Source: Nicotiana tabacum
Taxonomy: Eukaryota; Streptophyta; Magnoliopsida; Solanales; Solanaceae
Assembly (NCBI RefSeq): GCF_000715075.1
Contig: NC_134102.1
Coordinates: 95,187,766-95,251,765, forward strand
Direction of reading: 5' to 3'
DNA length: 64,000 nt
The stretch's first letter is position 1. Each line of letters starts with the position of its first letter. A program made the position numbers and the translations under genes. Shown here piece after piece: positions 1-11,849 of the stretch. Under the pieces are notes generated by a model. It saw only the letters and a list, made by a program, of their open reading frames with translations, ran no database searches and was not told where the DNA came from.

Positions 1-1276
1 TTTGAGGTGATGCACATGCTAGGTGACGGGCGTGTAGGCATGCATCGTAGGAATTATGACTTGGTCAATTCCATAGAACTGTGTAGTTGAAAAATCTGTT
101 GATATCCGCACATTTTTCCCTGTATTAGAGAAATTGATTTATGAATCATGTTTAAATCATACGTTTATACTGTTGGGACCCACAAAAGTCGTGTACTTGT
201 GAAATTATTTGCCAAATTACTGTTTGGCACTCAGTCACAGTTCTATTTGCACATTTTTACCTTAGTATTCATTATTGATATATCATATCATTGTTGTTGG
301 GCTGCTATCATGATTTCTGAGAGCCTGAGAGACTGGAGAGATTGATGACTGAGTGAGGCCGAGGGCCTAATTGTGAGGATATTTATGGATCGGGCTGCAT
401 GCGGCAGCATGTTTCATTGATTTATGCCATAATTGGCTTGATATAGCGCTTAGGCTGAAAGAGCCCCTCTGGAGTCTGTACACACCCCCAGTGAGTGCAG
501 GTACCTACTGAGTGCGAGTGTCGAGTGCCGAGTGATGAGTGACTATGAGGAATGAGCGACTGTGAGGAAAAAATGAGTGTGAGGAAAGAGTGAATGTGAG
601 GTTGGAGTGAATAGGAGGACTGAGTGACTGTTACTCTAAGAGGATGCATTGATTTCATTATTTGTTGCATTTCAGCTGTCATATATCACTATTTTGGAAA
701 TTTCGGGAAAATATTATTTTCTGTTTCGGTCAAACTTGATATGAAATTTCAGTGAAATCTTAAATGCTGAACTTGAGAGCATGCCTACCCTTTTATATTG
801 AAAAGTACTGTATTTGGACTTAGTTGACAAGCTCGTTACCACTTTCAGTTCTTTATTTATTATTGTTACTTACTGAGTTGGTTGTACTCACACTACACCC
901 TATACTTCGTGTGCAGATCCAGGTGATCCCGGATACAGTGGGTATTGATTCTTTTACACAGTTGATTTTCCGGAGATTCATAGGTAGCTGCTATGTTTCG
1001 CAGATCTTGCCTCTCCTTCCCTATCCTTTTGTTTATTTAATTTAGTCTCAGATTATTATAGATCGGGTTTCCCAGACTTGTAATGTATAGATGCTCATGT
1101 ACTTAGTGACATCGGGTTTTGGGAGTGTGTTTATTTCCAATGTTTGTGGGATTTACTCTTTAACTTAATTATTATGTTTTCAGTATTTAAAAGAAATTGT
1201 GGGTTATTGATGTTGTCGGCTTGCCTAGTATTGAGATAGGCGCCATCACGACAGGTTAGGATTTTGGGTCGTGACA
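1..1276 (+). mobile_element. Truncated 5' LTR of a Tekay/Del-like gypsy element
   Basis: This stretch matches the last 1.3 kb of the LTR at 6429-9851: position 1 corresponds to about 8562, and the two run in parallel to their ends. It finishes with GGGTCGTGACA, immediately followed by a primer-binding site. The window edge cuts off the first two thirds of the LTR. The two copies differ by many scattered substitutions, so this is not a recent insertion. It includes a degenerate GAGTGA-rich repeat block at 490-635. The match to the second LTR is seen directly; the lineage name is inferred from the downstream pol gene. Confidence 0.9.
490..635 (+). repeat. Degenerate GAGTGA/GTGAGGAA repeats inside LTR
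   Basis: Short units such as GAGTGACTGTGAGGAA recur about every 15-20 bases. The same block appears at 9068-9215 in the partner LTR and in reverse complement at 60105-60245 in another LTR, so it is a fixed part of this LTR family. Confidence 0.7.
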
Positions 1277-1279
1277 AGT

Positions 1280-1292
1280 TGGTATCAAAGCC
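1280..1292 (+). promoter_or_regulatory. Primer-binding site (initiator tRNA-Met type)
   Basis: TGGTATCAAAGCC lies three bases after the end of the 5' LTR. Many plant gypsy and copia elements have TGGTATCAGAGC here, complementary to the 3' end of initiator methionine tRNA and used to prime minus-strand DNA synthesis. Confidence 0.8.
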
Positions 1293-1434
1293 TAGGTTAC
1301 ATAGGTCTCACGGAGACGTTTGTACTTATCTTCGAGAGGCTGCCTAACCCATAGGAAAATTTCACTTTTTTGTATTCTGTCGTGCGAATTGTTGATTCCA
1401 AAAACTAAATTTCTGTTATTCTATTCTCTCATAA

Positions 1435-2815
1435 ATGGTTAGGACACGTACTACCAAATCGGACGGTCAGCCATCAGTGCCACCAGCTAGGGCCTCGAGA
1501 GGCCGGGGCCGTGGTAGAGGCCGGGGCCGAGGTAGAGGTCGAGGTGTAGCTTGTACAGTTGTTGGAGCAGCACCTGTAGCACCACCAGTTGCTCCAGCTC
1601 AGGGGCAGATTCCAGATATATCTGAGCCGATAGGACCAGCTCAGGCACCAACTGTGCCTATTGAGATTCCAGGCCTTCAGGAGACGTTGGCCGAGATATT
1701 GACAGTTTGCACTGGCCTTGCTCAGGTGGTTTCGGCTCAGGCCGCACCTGCCACTTCTCAGGCCGGGGGAAGTACTCATACCCCTGTTGCTCGTACTCCA
1801 GATCTGGTGGTACAGGGACTTCAGATACCGGGGGCACTACTAGCCCAGCCGTCTGCAGCTGTTCAGGCCCCGGTAGTCCCCGTTATGGCAGATGAGACTT
1901 GAGAGATTTGGGAGGCTTCGACCTCCATCATTTAGCGGTGCTGAGTCAGAGAATGCTCAGGGTTTTTTGGATAAGTGCCAGCGGATGCTTCGGATAGTGG
2001 GTATTTTGGAGGCCAATGGGGTCTCGTTCACTACTTTTCAGTTTTCTGGAGCTACCTTCAGATGGTGGGAGACTTATGAGAGGCGCAAGCCGGTCGGTGC
2101 TGTACCACTTACATGGCAGGAATTCTCAGTTCTCTTTTTGGAGAAGTTTGTGCCACAGTCTCGCAGAGAGGAGCTGCGCAGACAATTTGAGTAGTTACGT
2201 CAGGATGGTATGTTTGTGACGCAGTATGAGATGAGATTTTTTGAGTTGGATCGTCACGCAGTTTGGTTGGTTCCCACTGATAGGGAGAAGATTAGGAGGT
2301 TCATTGATGGCCTCACATATCAACTACGATTACTTATGACTTGGGAGAGAGTTTCTGGGGCTTCTTTTGATGAGGTAGTTGACATTGCTCGATAGATAGA
2401 GATAGTTCGTAGCCAGGAGCATGGAGAGATGGAGGTCAAGAGGCCTCGGGGTCCAGGTGATTTCAGCGGTGTTCCTTCAGGGGGTCAGTTTTACTGCGGT
2501 AGGAGTCGTCCTTACAGACACGCTCAGGCGGGTCATCCAGTTCACCATGGTGCATCATCCAGCCAGGGTTCATATAGTTCTCATTAGGGTCAATCATCTC
2601 TCAGTGCCCTACCAGCCCAGAGTTCGTCTCGTGCTTCTTCAGTTCAGGGTTCATTTGCACCGGGTGCTTCTAACAGTTATTCTAGTTCTCGGGGCCCGAT
2701 TTAGTCAGCACCACTACCAGTACCGTGGAGCTGCTTTGAGTGCCGGGAATTTGGGCATATGTGGAGACAATGTCCTTATCGCTCGGGAGGTCCAGTGCAG
2801 TAGAAAAGTCAGACT
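1435..2815 (+). pseudogene. Gypsy gag (capsid), broken
   Basis: Gag forms the virus-like particle that packages element RNA. The reading starts with MVRTRTTK and continues into a basic Arg-Gly run (about residues 20-37), which is followed by a Pro/Ala-rich stretch. A frameshift near 1890 moves the frame to RLERFGRLRPPSFSG, the start of the retrotransposon gag domain, with WWETYE and FVPQSRREELRRQFE further on. In-frame stops occur at 2192-2194 and 2393-2395. The nucleocapsid zinc knuckle is still visible at about 2733-2775 as CFECREFGHMWRQC (CX2CX4HX4C). The start is the first ATG 158 bases after the primer-binding site. The gene cannot give a full-length protein. A related, better preserved gag lies at 15978-17360 on the minus strand. 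Confidence 0.85.
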
Positions 2816-3439
2816 ATGACTTCAGCATCAGTTACTTCTCCACCCGCCCAGCTAGCTCGGGGTGGGGCTCAGTCAGCTAGGGGTCGCCTAAGAGGGGGAG
2901 GCCGATCAGGTAGCGTTCAGGCCCGATTCTATGCTTTTCCTACCAGGCCAGATATCGTTGCCTCAGATGCAGTGATCACAGGTATTGTCTCAGTGTGCCA
3001 CAGGGAAGCTTCTATATTATTTGACCCTGGTTCTACTTATTCGTATGTATCATCGTACTTTACTCATTATCTGGACATGCCCCATGAGTCCTTAGTTTCA
3101 TTTGTTCGTGTATCTATGCCGGTGGGTGATACTGCTATTGTGGACCGTGTACATCAGTCATGTGTGGTAACTATTGTGGGACTGGAGACTAAAGTTGATC
3201 TCTTATTGCTTAGTATGGTTGATTTCGATGTAATCATGGGTATGGATTGGTTGTTTCCATGTCATGCTATTCTATACTGTCACGCAAAAACTGTGACGTT
3301 GGCAATGCCGGGGTTACCGAGGGTAGAATGGAGAGGTTCTCTAGATTATGTTCCCAGCAGGGTAATTTCTTATTTGAAAGCCCAACGTATGGTTGGGAAG
3401 GGATATTTGTCATATTTGGCTTTTTGTGAGAGATGTTAA
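2816..3439 (+). pseudogene. Gypsy aspartic protease region
   Basis: The protease would cut the Gag-Pol polyprotein. The catalytic loop is visible as LFDPGSTYSYVSS, with the Asp codon at 3023-3025, in the DPGS form usual for plant chromoviruses. The flap-side segment VDRVHQSCVVTI and the DFDVIMGMDWL motif follow, as in this family. Gag and protease no longer share one frame, and the end of this reading overlaps the start of the RT reading at 3393 in another frame, so pol expression is disrupted. Start codons inside this stretch are probably not real starts because the domain belongs to a polyprotein. Confidence 0.8.
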
Positions 3440-4166
3440 TGCAGATACTCCTACTATTGATTTAGTACCGGTAGTGAGAAACTTTTCGGATGTATTTCCT
3501 GCAGACCTGCCGGGTATGCCCGACAGGGATATTGATTTTGATATTGAATTGGTGTCGGGCACTCAGCCCATTTCTATTCCTCCGTATCGTATGGCACGAG
3601 CTGAGTTAAAAGAATTGAAAGAGCAACTTCAGGAGCTTCTTGATAAGGGGTTTATTAGGCCTAGTGTGTCGCCTTGGGGTGCACCAGTTCTGTTTGTGAA
3701 AATAAAAGATGGTACTATGCGAATGTGTATCGATTACAGGCAGTTGAACAAATTTACAATAAAAAATAAGTAACCTTCGTCGCGTATTGATGATTTATTT
3801 GACCAACTTCAGGGAGTAAGGGTATTTTCCAAAATTGATTTGAGATCGATGTATCACCAGTTGAAAATTCGGGATTCGGATATTCTAAAGACGGCATTCA
3901 GGACTCGTTATGGTCACTACGATTTTCTTGTGATGTTATTTGGGCTAACCAATGCCCCATCAGCATTTATGCACTTGATGAATAGCGTATTCCAGCTGTA
4001 TCTTGACTCATTTGTCATGGTATTTATTGATGACATCCCGGTGTACTCACATAGCCAGGAGGAACATACACAACATTTGAGTATTGTACTACAGAGGCTA
4101 AGGGAAGAGAAATGTTATGCCAAATTCTCTAAGTGTGAGTTCTGGCTTAGTTCAGTGGCATTCTAG
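3393..4166 (+). pseudogene. Gypsy reverse transcriptase, with stops
   Basis: The reverse transcriptase copies element RNA into DNA in cytoplasmic particles. Recognisable blocks in order are [13 protein letters not shown], the fingers segment [43 protein letters not shown], and the catalytic FIDDI at about 4023-4037 (usual form FIDDILVYS). A TAA at 3771-3773 and a TAG at 4164-4166 interrupt the domain. Both sit at positions where the family has a sense codon, so they are decay rather than true ends. The frame before and after the first stop is the same. Confidence 0.9.
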
Positions 4167-4175
4167 GGACACATA

Positions 4176-5024
4176 GTGTCCAGTGAAGGGATTAAGGTGG
4201 ATCCGAAAAAAATAGAGGCAGTTCAGAGTAGGCACAGACCATCTTCAGTTACTGAGATTCAGAGTTTTCTCGGCTTGGCTAGTTATTATCGTCGCTTAGT
4301 GGAGGGTTTCTCGTCTATTGCATCGCCTATGACTAAATTGACCCAGAAAGGTGCTCCGTTCAGGAGGTTGGATGTATGTGAAGAGAGCTTTCAGAAGCTC
4401 AAGACAGCTTTGACTATAGCTCCAGTATTAGTGTTGCCTACAGGTTCAGGGTCTTATACTGTGTATTGTGACACGTCGTGTATTGGTCTCGGCGCAGTGC
4501 TTATGCAAGACGGTAGGGTAATTGCCTATGCATCCAGACAGTTAAAGGTACATGAGAAAAATTATCCGGTCCACGACCTTGAGTTAGCAACTATTGTTCA
4601 CGCCTTGAAAATTTGGCGGCATTACTTGTACGGTGTCCATTGTGAGGTTTATACCGATCATCGGAGTCTACAACATCTGTTTAAACAGAAGGATCTTAAT
4701 TTGCGGCAGCGAAGGTGGTTAGAGTTGCTTAAGGATTATGACATCACCATTCTCTATCATCTTGGAAAGGAAAATATGGTAGCTGATGCCTTGAGTCGTA
4801 AGGCAGAGAGTTTGGGCAGCTTAGCATACTTACCGGTAGCAGATAGGCCTTTAGCCTTGGATGTTCAGGCCTTGGCCAACCAGTTTGTTAGATTGGATGT
4901 TTCCGGGCCGAATCAAGTTCTATCTTGTGTGGTTTCTCGGTCTTCTTTATATGATCGCATTAGAGAGCGCCAGTATGATGATCCCCATATGCTTGTCCTT
5001 AAAAGACACGGTTCAACACGGTGA
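4176..5024 (+). pseudogene. Gypsy RT connection and RNase H
   Basis: RNase H removes the RNA strand during reverse transcription. The reading continues from RT through [19 protein letters not shown] and then shows the RNase H acidic residues in [17 protein letters not shown] and [12 protein letters not shown], followed by [12 protein letters not shown]. All three visible acidic positions are kept. The reading ends by a frameshift near 5020: the homologous continuation is found in the frame of 4861-5181. It follows directly after the TAG that splits RT. Confidence 0.88.
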
Positions 5025-6205
5025 TGCCAAAGAAGTCACTATTGGGGATGATAGTGTATTACAGATGCAGGACAGGCTATGTGTGCCTAATGTAGATGGT
5101 TTGCGTGAGTTGATTCTCCATGAAGCTCAAGTTCGCGGTACTCCTTTCATCCAGGTGTCGCAAAGATGTATCAGGATTTGAGGCAACATTATTGGTGGAG
5201 GCGAATGAAGAAAGATATAGTTGGGTTTGTAGCTTGGTGTTTAAATTGTCATTAGGTTAAATTTGAGCATCAAAGACCGGGAGGATTGCTTCAGAGACTT
5301 GAAATTCCGTAGTGGAAATGGGAGCGTATTACCATGGATTTCGTAGTTGGACTTCCACGGACTTTGAGGAAGTTTGATGCTGTTTGGGTGATTGTGGATC
5401 GATTGACTAAGTCCGCGCATTTTATTCCAGTGGGTACTACTTATTCTTCAGAACGGTAGGCTGAAATTTATATCCGCGAGATTGTTCGCCTACACGGTGT
5501 GCCAGTGTCCATCATTTCAGATCGGGGCACACAATTTATATCACAGTTTTGGAGAGCAGTGCAACGAGAATTAGGAACACAAGTTCAGCTAAGTACAACA
5601 TTTCACCCTCAGACAGACGGACAATCCGAGCGCACTATTCAGATATTATAGGATATGCAACGCGCTTGTGTCATTGATTTTGGAGGTTATTGGGATAAAT
5701 TTCTGCCACTGGCAGAGTTTGCTTACAATAACAGTTACCAATCGAGCATTCAATTGGCTCTGTATGAGGCTTTATATGGGAGACGATGTCGGTCTTCGGT
5801 GGCTTGGTTTGAGCCGAGTGAGGCTAGGCTATTGGGTACTGATTTGGTTCATGATACTTTGGAGAAGGTTAAGTTGATTCAGGAGCGGCTTCACACGGGG
5901 CAGTCTAGACAGAAGAGTTATGCCGACTGGAAGGTCCGTGATGTTGCTTACATGGTTGGGGAAAAGTTTCTGCTCAAGATTTCACCCAGGAAGGGTGTGT
6001 TGAGGTTCGAGAAGAAGGGCAAGTTGAGCCCTCGGTATATTGGGCATTTTGAGATACTTAGAAAATTGGAGAGATGGCTTATGATCTTGCCTTGCCACCT
6101 AGTCTATCAGGTGTTCATCCAGTATTCCATGTATCCATGCTCCGAAAGTATGTCGGGGATCCGTCTCATATTCTGGATTTCAGTACAGTGGAGCTGGACG
6201 GTAAT
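5025..6205 (+). pseudogene. Gypsy integrase with multiple stops
   Basis: Integrase inserts the cDNA into the chromosome. The zinc-binding region (HYWWRRMKKDI, then CLNCH) precedes the catalytic core, where the DDE residues remain visible in ITMDFVVGLP, SIISDRGTQF and DGQSERTI. At least four in-frame stops are seen, near 5252, 5311, 5457 and 5650, mostly at positions where the family has Gln or Trp. This pattern fits C-to-T and G-to-A changes. The C-terminal part continues as AFAYNNSY-like sequence to KLSPRYIGHFEILRKL, after which a frameshift near 6070 breaks the end. Confidence 0.85.
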
Positions 6206-6415
6206 TTGACTTAAGATGTAGAGCCGGTGGCTATTTTAGACCGGCAGGTTCGAAAGCTGAGGTCAAAGAACATAGCATCAGTGAAGGTATAGTGGAGAGG
6301 CCAGTTAGTCGGAGAAGCTACTTGGGAGACTGAGCAGGAGATGCGGAGCAAATATCCATACCTATTTGAGACTCCAGGTATGATTCTAAACCCGTTCGAG
6401 GACAAACGTTTGTTT
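6206..6415 (+). pseudogene. Chromodomain-like C-terminal tail of integrase
   Basis: After the integrase frameshift, translation of the + strand shows DVEPVAILDRQVRKLRSKN, then a VKV..RGQLVGEATWETE segment and PYLFETP. This is the usual C-terminal chromodomain-type tail of Tekay/Del chromoviruses, which is thought to steer insertion toward particular chromatin. A TAA near 6212 and a TAG near 6290 interrupt it. The assignment rests on the WETE-type motif and its position. Confidence 0.65.
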
Positions 6416-6428
6416 AAGAGGGGGAGAA
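6414..6428 (+). promoter_or_regulatory. Polypurine tract
   Basis: AAGAGGGGGAGAA lies directly before the TG that opens the 3' LTR. It is the usual RNase H-resistant primer site for plus-strand DNA synthesis. Confidence 0.8.
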
Positions 6429-7036
6429 TGTAACGACCCAGCCGGTCCTTTTGAGTATTATAACCCCGTTCCCCCATTTACTGCTCAATTTATGCTTTAC
6501 AGTTGTTTTATGACTTACTAAGTTAGTTGGTTCGGGTCCGGAAGGATTTCAGAGTAAAATGAGACATTTAGTCTCTTAATTGAAAACTTAAGTTGGAAAA
6601 GTTGATCGGATATTGACTTATGTGTAAACGACCTCAGAATTTAATTCTAATGATTCCAATAGCCCCGTATGGTGATTTTGGACTTAGGAGCATGTCCGAA
6701 AAATTATTTGGAAGTCCGTAGTGGAATTAGGCTTGAAATGGCGAAAGTCAAATTTTTGGGAAGTCTGACTGGGGGTTGACTTTTTGATATCCGGGTCAAA
6801 ATCCAATTCTAAAATTTGGAATACCTCCGTTATGTCATTTATGACTTGTGTGCAAAATTTGAGGTCAATCGGACGTGATTTGACAGGTTTCAACATTGTT
6901 TGTAGAAATTTGAAATTTCAAAGTTCATTAGGCTTGAATTGGGGTATGATTCATGGTTTTAGCGTTGTTTGAGGTAATATGAGGGTTCAACTAAGTTCGT
7001 ATGATGTTATGGGACTTGACGGTATGTTTGGTGGAG

Positions 7037-8127
7037 GTCCCGGGGGCCTTGGGTGAGTTTTAGATGGTTAACGGATCAATTTAGGACTTGGCATTCCAGC
7101 TGAAGAATGCTGGTTTTCTGTCACTGGTTTCCTTCTACGCGATCGCATGAGAATGTCCGCGATCGCGTAGGCTTGTTTGAGGCAGTTATGATTTTGTTCT
7201 TCGCGATCTCATGAAGAGGGCCGCGATCGCGTAGCTGTGCGAGTTTGTTGTTCTCGAACGCGTGAAGAAGGTCGCGTTCGCGTAGAGTAAATGGAGCAGA
7301 AGTAGAGGTCACGTTTTGTGCTTCGCGATCGTATGGACGAGTCCGCGATTGCATAGGCCTGTGAGAGTGAGCTTCGCGATCGCGTGAAAAAGTCCGCGAT
7401 CGCGTAGGGTTAAACCTGGACAGTGGAAATTTGTGCTTCGCGATCGCGTGTGGTTGTCCGCGATCGCATAGAGCAAATGACTGGGCAGAGAGTTTAAGTT
7501 CTGAAAATGGGACTTTTTACCGATTTGGAGCTCAGAGAGAGAGAGAGAAAATTTTCGGGAGAGTTTCAAGAAAAACAACGGGGTAAGTCCCGAGGGCCTT
7601 GGGTGAGTTTCGTATGGTTAACGGATCAATTTGGACTTGGCATTCCAGCTAAAGAATGCTGGTTTTCTGTCACTGGTTTCCTTCTACGCGATCGCAAGAG
7701 AATGTCCGCAATCGCGTAGGCTTATTCGAGGCAGCGATGATTTTGTTCTTCGCGGTCGCATGAAGAGGGCCGCGATCATGTAGCTGTGCGAGTTTGTTAT
7801 TCGCGAACGCGTGAAGAAGGTCGCGTTCTCGTAGAGTAAGTGGAGCAGTAGTAGAGGTCACGCATTTTGTGCTTCGCGATCGCGTGGACGAGTCCGCGAT
7901 CGCATAGGCCTGTGAGAGTGAGCTTCGCAATCACTTGGAAAAGTCTGCGATCGTGTAGGGTTAAATCTGGGCAGTAGAAAATTGTGCTTCACGATCGCGT
8001 GTGGTTGTCTGCGATCGCATAGAGCAAATGACTCGGCAGAGAGTTTAAGTTCTGAAAATGGGACTTTTTACCGATTTGGAGATCAGAGAGAGAATATTCG
8101 GGAGAGTTTCAAGAAAAAGAATGGGGT
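7037..8127 (+). repeat. 550-bp direct duplication inside the LTR
   Basis: Unit 1 (7037-7586) and unit 2 (7587 to about 8127) both begin GTCCCG.GGGCCTTGGGTGAG and both end near GGGTAAGT. Each holds about six pairs of CpG palindromes. The copies differ by small substitutions, so the duplication is not a very recent event. Confidence 0.9.
7137..8025. repeat. Array of paired CGCGATCGCG palindromes
   Basis: Palindromes such as CGCGATCGCG and CGCGTTCGCG come in pairs separated by about 8-12 bases (for example CGCGATCGCGTG, then GTCCGCGATCGCGTAG). The pairs are separated by about 25-40 bases of ordinary sequence. They lie at about 7137-7476 and 7688-8025. Confidence 0.85.
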
Positions 8128-9851
8128 AAGTGTTCCTAACTCAATATTAGTTAAATTACCCGAATCCATGGTTATTTTTGACATTTAATTAATGAATTAA
8201 GTTGGATGATTTAGAAAACCCTCTTGGCTTAAATTGAAGATTTGAGGGTCGAGTTGAGGTCGGATTTTGGTAAAATTGATATGGTTAGACTCGTGGTTGA
8301 GTGGGATTTCGGATTTTGTAACTTTTGTCGGGTTTCGAGATGTGGGCCCCACGGGCGATTTTTGAGCTAAATTTCGGATTTTGTTGGAAAATTAGTATTT
8401 TCTTATGGAATTAATTCCAATAATTTTTATTGATTGAATCGAATTATTTGTGGCTAGATTCGAGGCGTTTGGAGGCTAGAATTACACGGCTTGAGATAAG
8501 TAGCAGTTTTAAATTTTGTCCTGAGGGTATGAAACCCCGAAATATATATTATGTGATTGATTTTGAGGTGACGCACATGCTAGGTGACGGGCGTGTGGGC
8601 GTGCACCATAGGAATTATGACTTGGTCAATTCCATGGAACTGTGTAGTTGAAAAATCTGTTGATATTCGCATATTTTTCTCCGTATTAGAGAAATTGATC
8701 TATGAATCATGTTTAAATCATACGTTTACACTGTTGGGACCCACAGAGGTCGTGTACTTGTGAAATTATTTGCCAAATTGCTGTTTTGCACTCAGTCACA
8801 GTTCTATTTGCACATTTTTATTTCAGTCTCTCTTATTCATTATTGATGCATCATATCATTGTTGTTGGGATGCTTATCATGATTTCTGAGAGCCCGAGAG
8901 ACTGAAGAGGTTGATGGCTGAGTGAGGCCGAGGGCCTAATTATGAGAATATTTATGGATCGGGCTGCACGCCGCATCACGTTTCATTTATTTAGGCCATG
9001 ATTGGCTTGATATAGCGCTTGGGTTGAAGGAGCCCCTCCGGAGTCGGTATACACCCCAGTGAGCGCAAATATATACTGAGTGCGAGTGCCGAGTGCGAGT
9101 GCCGAGTGATGAGTGATTGTGAGGAATGAGCGACTGTGAGGAAAGAGTGACTGTGAGGAAAGAGTGGCTGTGAGGTTGGAGTGAATGGAAGGACTGAGTG
9201 ACTGTTACTGTGAGAGGATGCATTGATTTCATTATTTGCTGCATTTCAGCTGTCATATATCACTATTTTGGAAATTTTAGAAAAATATTATTTTCTGTTT
9301 CGGTCAAACTTGATATTAAATTTCAGCGAAATCTTAAATGTTGAACTTGAGAGCATATCTACCTTTTTATATTGGAAAGTACTGTATTTGGACTTAGCTA
9401 AGAAGCTCGTCACTACTTTCAGTTCTTTATTTATTATTGTTACTTACTGAGTTGGTTGTACTTATACTACACCTTGCACTTCGTGTGCAGATCCAGGTGA
9501 TCCCGGATACAGTGGGTGTTGATTCTTTCACACAGTTGATTTTTCGGAGATTCAGAGGTAGCTGCTATGTTTCGCAGACCTTGTCTCTCATTCTCTATCC
9601 TTTTGTTTATTGTATTTGGTCTCGGATTATTATAGACCGGGTTTCCCAGACTTGTAATGTATAGATGCTCATGTACTTAGTGACACCGAATTTTGGGAGT
9701 GTGTTTATTTCCAATGTTTGTGGGATTTACTCTTAAACTTAATTATTATGTTTTCAGTATTTAAAAGAAATTATGGGTCAAAAGGTGTTGTCGGCTTGCC
9801 TAGTATTGAGATAGGTACAATCACGACAGGTTAGGATTTTGGGCCGTGACA

Positions 9852-10248
9852 AATTAGCAGGAGTACCTGACCACATTTCCTCTGGAGTCTTAAAGTTCAA
9901 AGGTGCAGAAGGAGCTCAGTTAACAATATAACAAGTTGTAGAGATAGCTTCTGCTCAAAAGGCGTTTGTCAGCCCAGCATTTGAAATTATGCAACGAGCC
10001 CTTTCCAAAAGAGTTCTATTCATCCTTTCTGCCACACCATTTTGCTGAGGTGTCATTCTCACAGTACGATGTCGAGCAATTCCTTCATTCTTGCAAAATT
10101 TGTTGAATTCATCATTACAAAATTCCAAGCCATTATTTATTCTAAGTCGCTTAACCTGTTTTCCTGTTTGCTTCTCAATCAAAATTTTCCATTGTTTGAA
10201 ATGTAAGAAAGCATCACTTTTATTTTTTAGGAAATAAAACCAAATTTC
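9852..10248 (-). pseudogene. Copia integrase, C-terminal half (split gene)
   Basis: On the minus strand this reads as the second half of a Tnt1-94-like copia integrase core: FLKNKSDAFLHFKQWK, IEKQTGKQVKRLR, EFCNDEFNKFC, then TPQQNGVAERMNRTLLERAR and a WSGTPANF-type segment. The catalytic Glu in VAERMNRT is kept, but the second catalytic Asp is Asn (INNGLEF where the family has TDNGLEF). Stops occur where Trp or Arg codons are expected (about 9955 and 9918). It is separated from its first half (21598 onward) by the insertion at 10249-21592. On the other side it is cut by the chromovirus LTR that ends at 9851. Confidence 0.88.
10244..10248. repeat. Target-site duplication ATTTC (left)
   Basis: ATTTC lies directly before the TG of the left LTR and is repeated directly after the CA of the right LTR at 21593-21597. 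This proves that 10249-21592 is a single insertion into the copia integrase gene. Confidence 0.92.
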
Positions 10249-11849
10249 TGTCACGACCAAAAATCCCACCACAGACGTTGTGATGGCACCTAGTCTCTAA
10301 GACTAGGTAAGCCGATTTCAATTACATTTTGAAGCCATTTTTTCTTTTTGAATAAGAGATATATAGGTAATCATAACTAACAACGGAACAAATATGAATA
10401 TACAACCTCCCAAGACTGGTAGTACTGAGTCACGAACTCTAACTGAATACATAAAATGATCACGAGGACCAGATATACAATACTGTTTGATTAAAAATTA
10501 ACAGTACACTGAAATGAGAAGACTCCAAGGGACTGCGATGACCAAGCAGCTCTACCTTGAGTCTTTACGATCCCGCTTTAATTCCGCTCAAGTCCGATAT
10601 CTCCAATACCTGGCTCTGCACAAAATTGTGCAGAAGTTTAGTATGAGTACACCACGGTCGGTACCCAATAAGTATCAAGACTAACTTCAGTGGAGTAGAG
10701 ACGAGGTACAGTCAAGACACTCACTAGTCTAATAACCTGTGCAATATAATATATAAAATAGTACTGAAAAATAACTAGCAATGATAACAACAAACTCAAC
10801 CAGTGATATAACAACAAGGCAACAAGAATATCATAATTATTGCTCAGACGAATAAGGAAACACAAGTACAACCAATTAATCAAGTCCTTCAAATATAATT
10901 TCTTTCGTCTATATGTTTTTCAAATAAAAATCCTCAGGATATAATACTTTTCAAAAAATATATTTTCAAGTAAAAATCACCATGTGACACCTAATTTCAC
11001 AATCATAAAAATTACGGGTCTCAGCCCACTTTAATATTTTTCACGGCACCTCGTACCCATATTTCTATCACCATCACACGGACAACTCATGTATCACTAA
11101 TAAAATCATCATTGTATATAAGATCCACAGGATCAATTTATTTTTAATAAAGTAAGGTAAAAAATCTTTAAATCAAGTAAGAAATCAACAAAAATATAAG
11201 TTTATTTTAGAAATTGTTTGAGTGAAGAAAATGACATTTCCATTAAAATAAAGCATCAGATATACTACTAATTTGGATATAAAATTTATTAAATTAAAAC
11301 ATACTAAAATTTTTCTTTTATTTAAAACAATTCAATCATCAAGACAAGTACAACCCAAAAATACAAATCCTCAAAGTCTCGTACGAAAAAGTCAAGGTCA
11401 ACACAATACATTAAGAAATACAAAACACTTAATATTAAGTGAAATAATACATCAAGGAGAACACAAGAATTTACAATTTATGGAAAAACAAAATAACCAA
11501 AGGCAAGTGCAGCCATAGAGAAATATCAACAAAAGGGCACTCCCGAGGTACCACCTCGTAGTCCCAAATCATATATAAATTCACGATCTTTCATTTCCTT
11601 ATATCACCGCGGGAGCCTTCACATTTAATTTTAAAGAAATTAGTTTTTCCTAAATAGCATCCCGCATTTTAGCCATCCTTATCACACCGCATGACTTCTA
11701 GTAGTTTCCCTACTCGCCACGCGTTTCAAGCCACCATTATCTCACTGCATGCATTTCAACACCCTTACCTTATATCACCGCATGACTTCTAGTAGTTCCC
11801 CTACTAGCCACGTATTTCAAGCCACCCTTATCTCACCGCATGCGTATCA

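Larger units (their letters stand above)
6429..9851 (+). mobile_element. 3' LTR (3.4 kb) of the Tekay/Del-like element
   Basis: It opens TGTAACGACCC and ends GGGCCGTGACA, so it has TG...CA ends; its last 1.3 kb matches 1-1276. It contains an internal 550-bp duplication (7037-7586 and 7587-8127) carrying CGCGATCGCG palindromes, and the GTGGGCCCCAC block near 8343. No protein-coding potential is convincing: the ORFs through the palindrome array are by-products of its repeat structure. The right edge abuts a copia integrase gene at 9852, so this element inserted into that copia element. The other flank is outside the window. Confidence 0.9.

Noticed and set aside
7121..7930. Minus-strand ORFs rich in LRERD and RDRG words in the chromovirus LTR
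   Set aside because: They arise from the CpG palindrome array, appear in several frames, and have no domain.
7137..8025. CRISPR-like look (short palindromic repeats with spacers)
   Set aside because: Eukaryotic LTR context, repeats degenerate, spacers repeated between copies, no cas genes.
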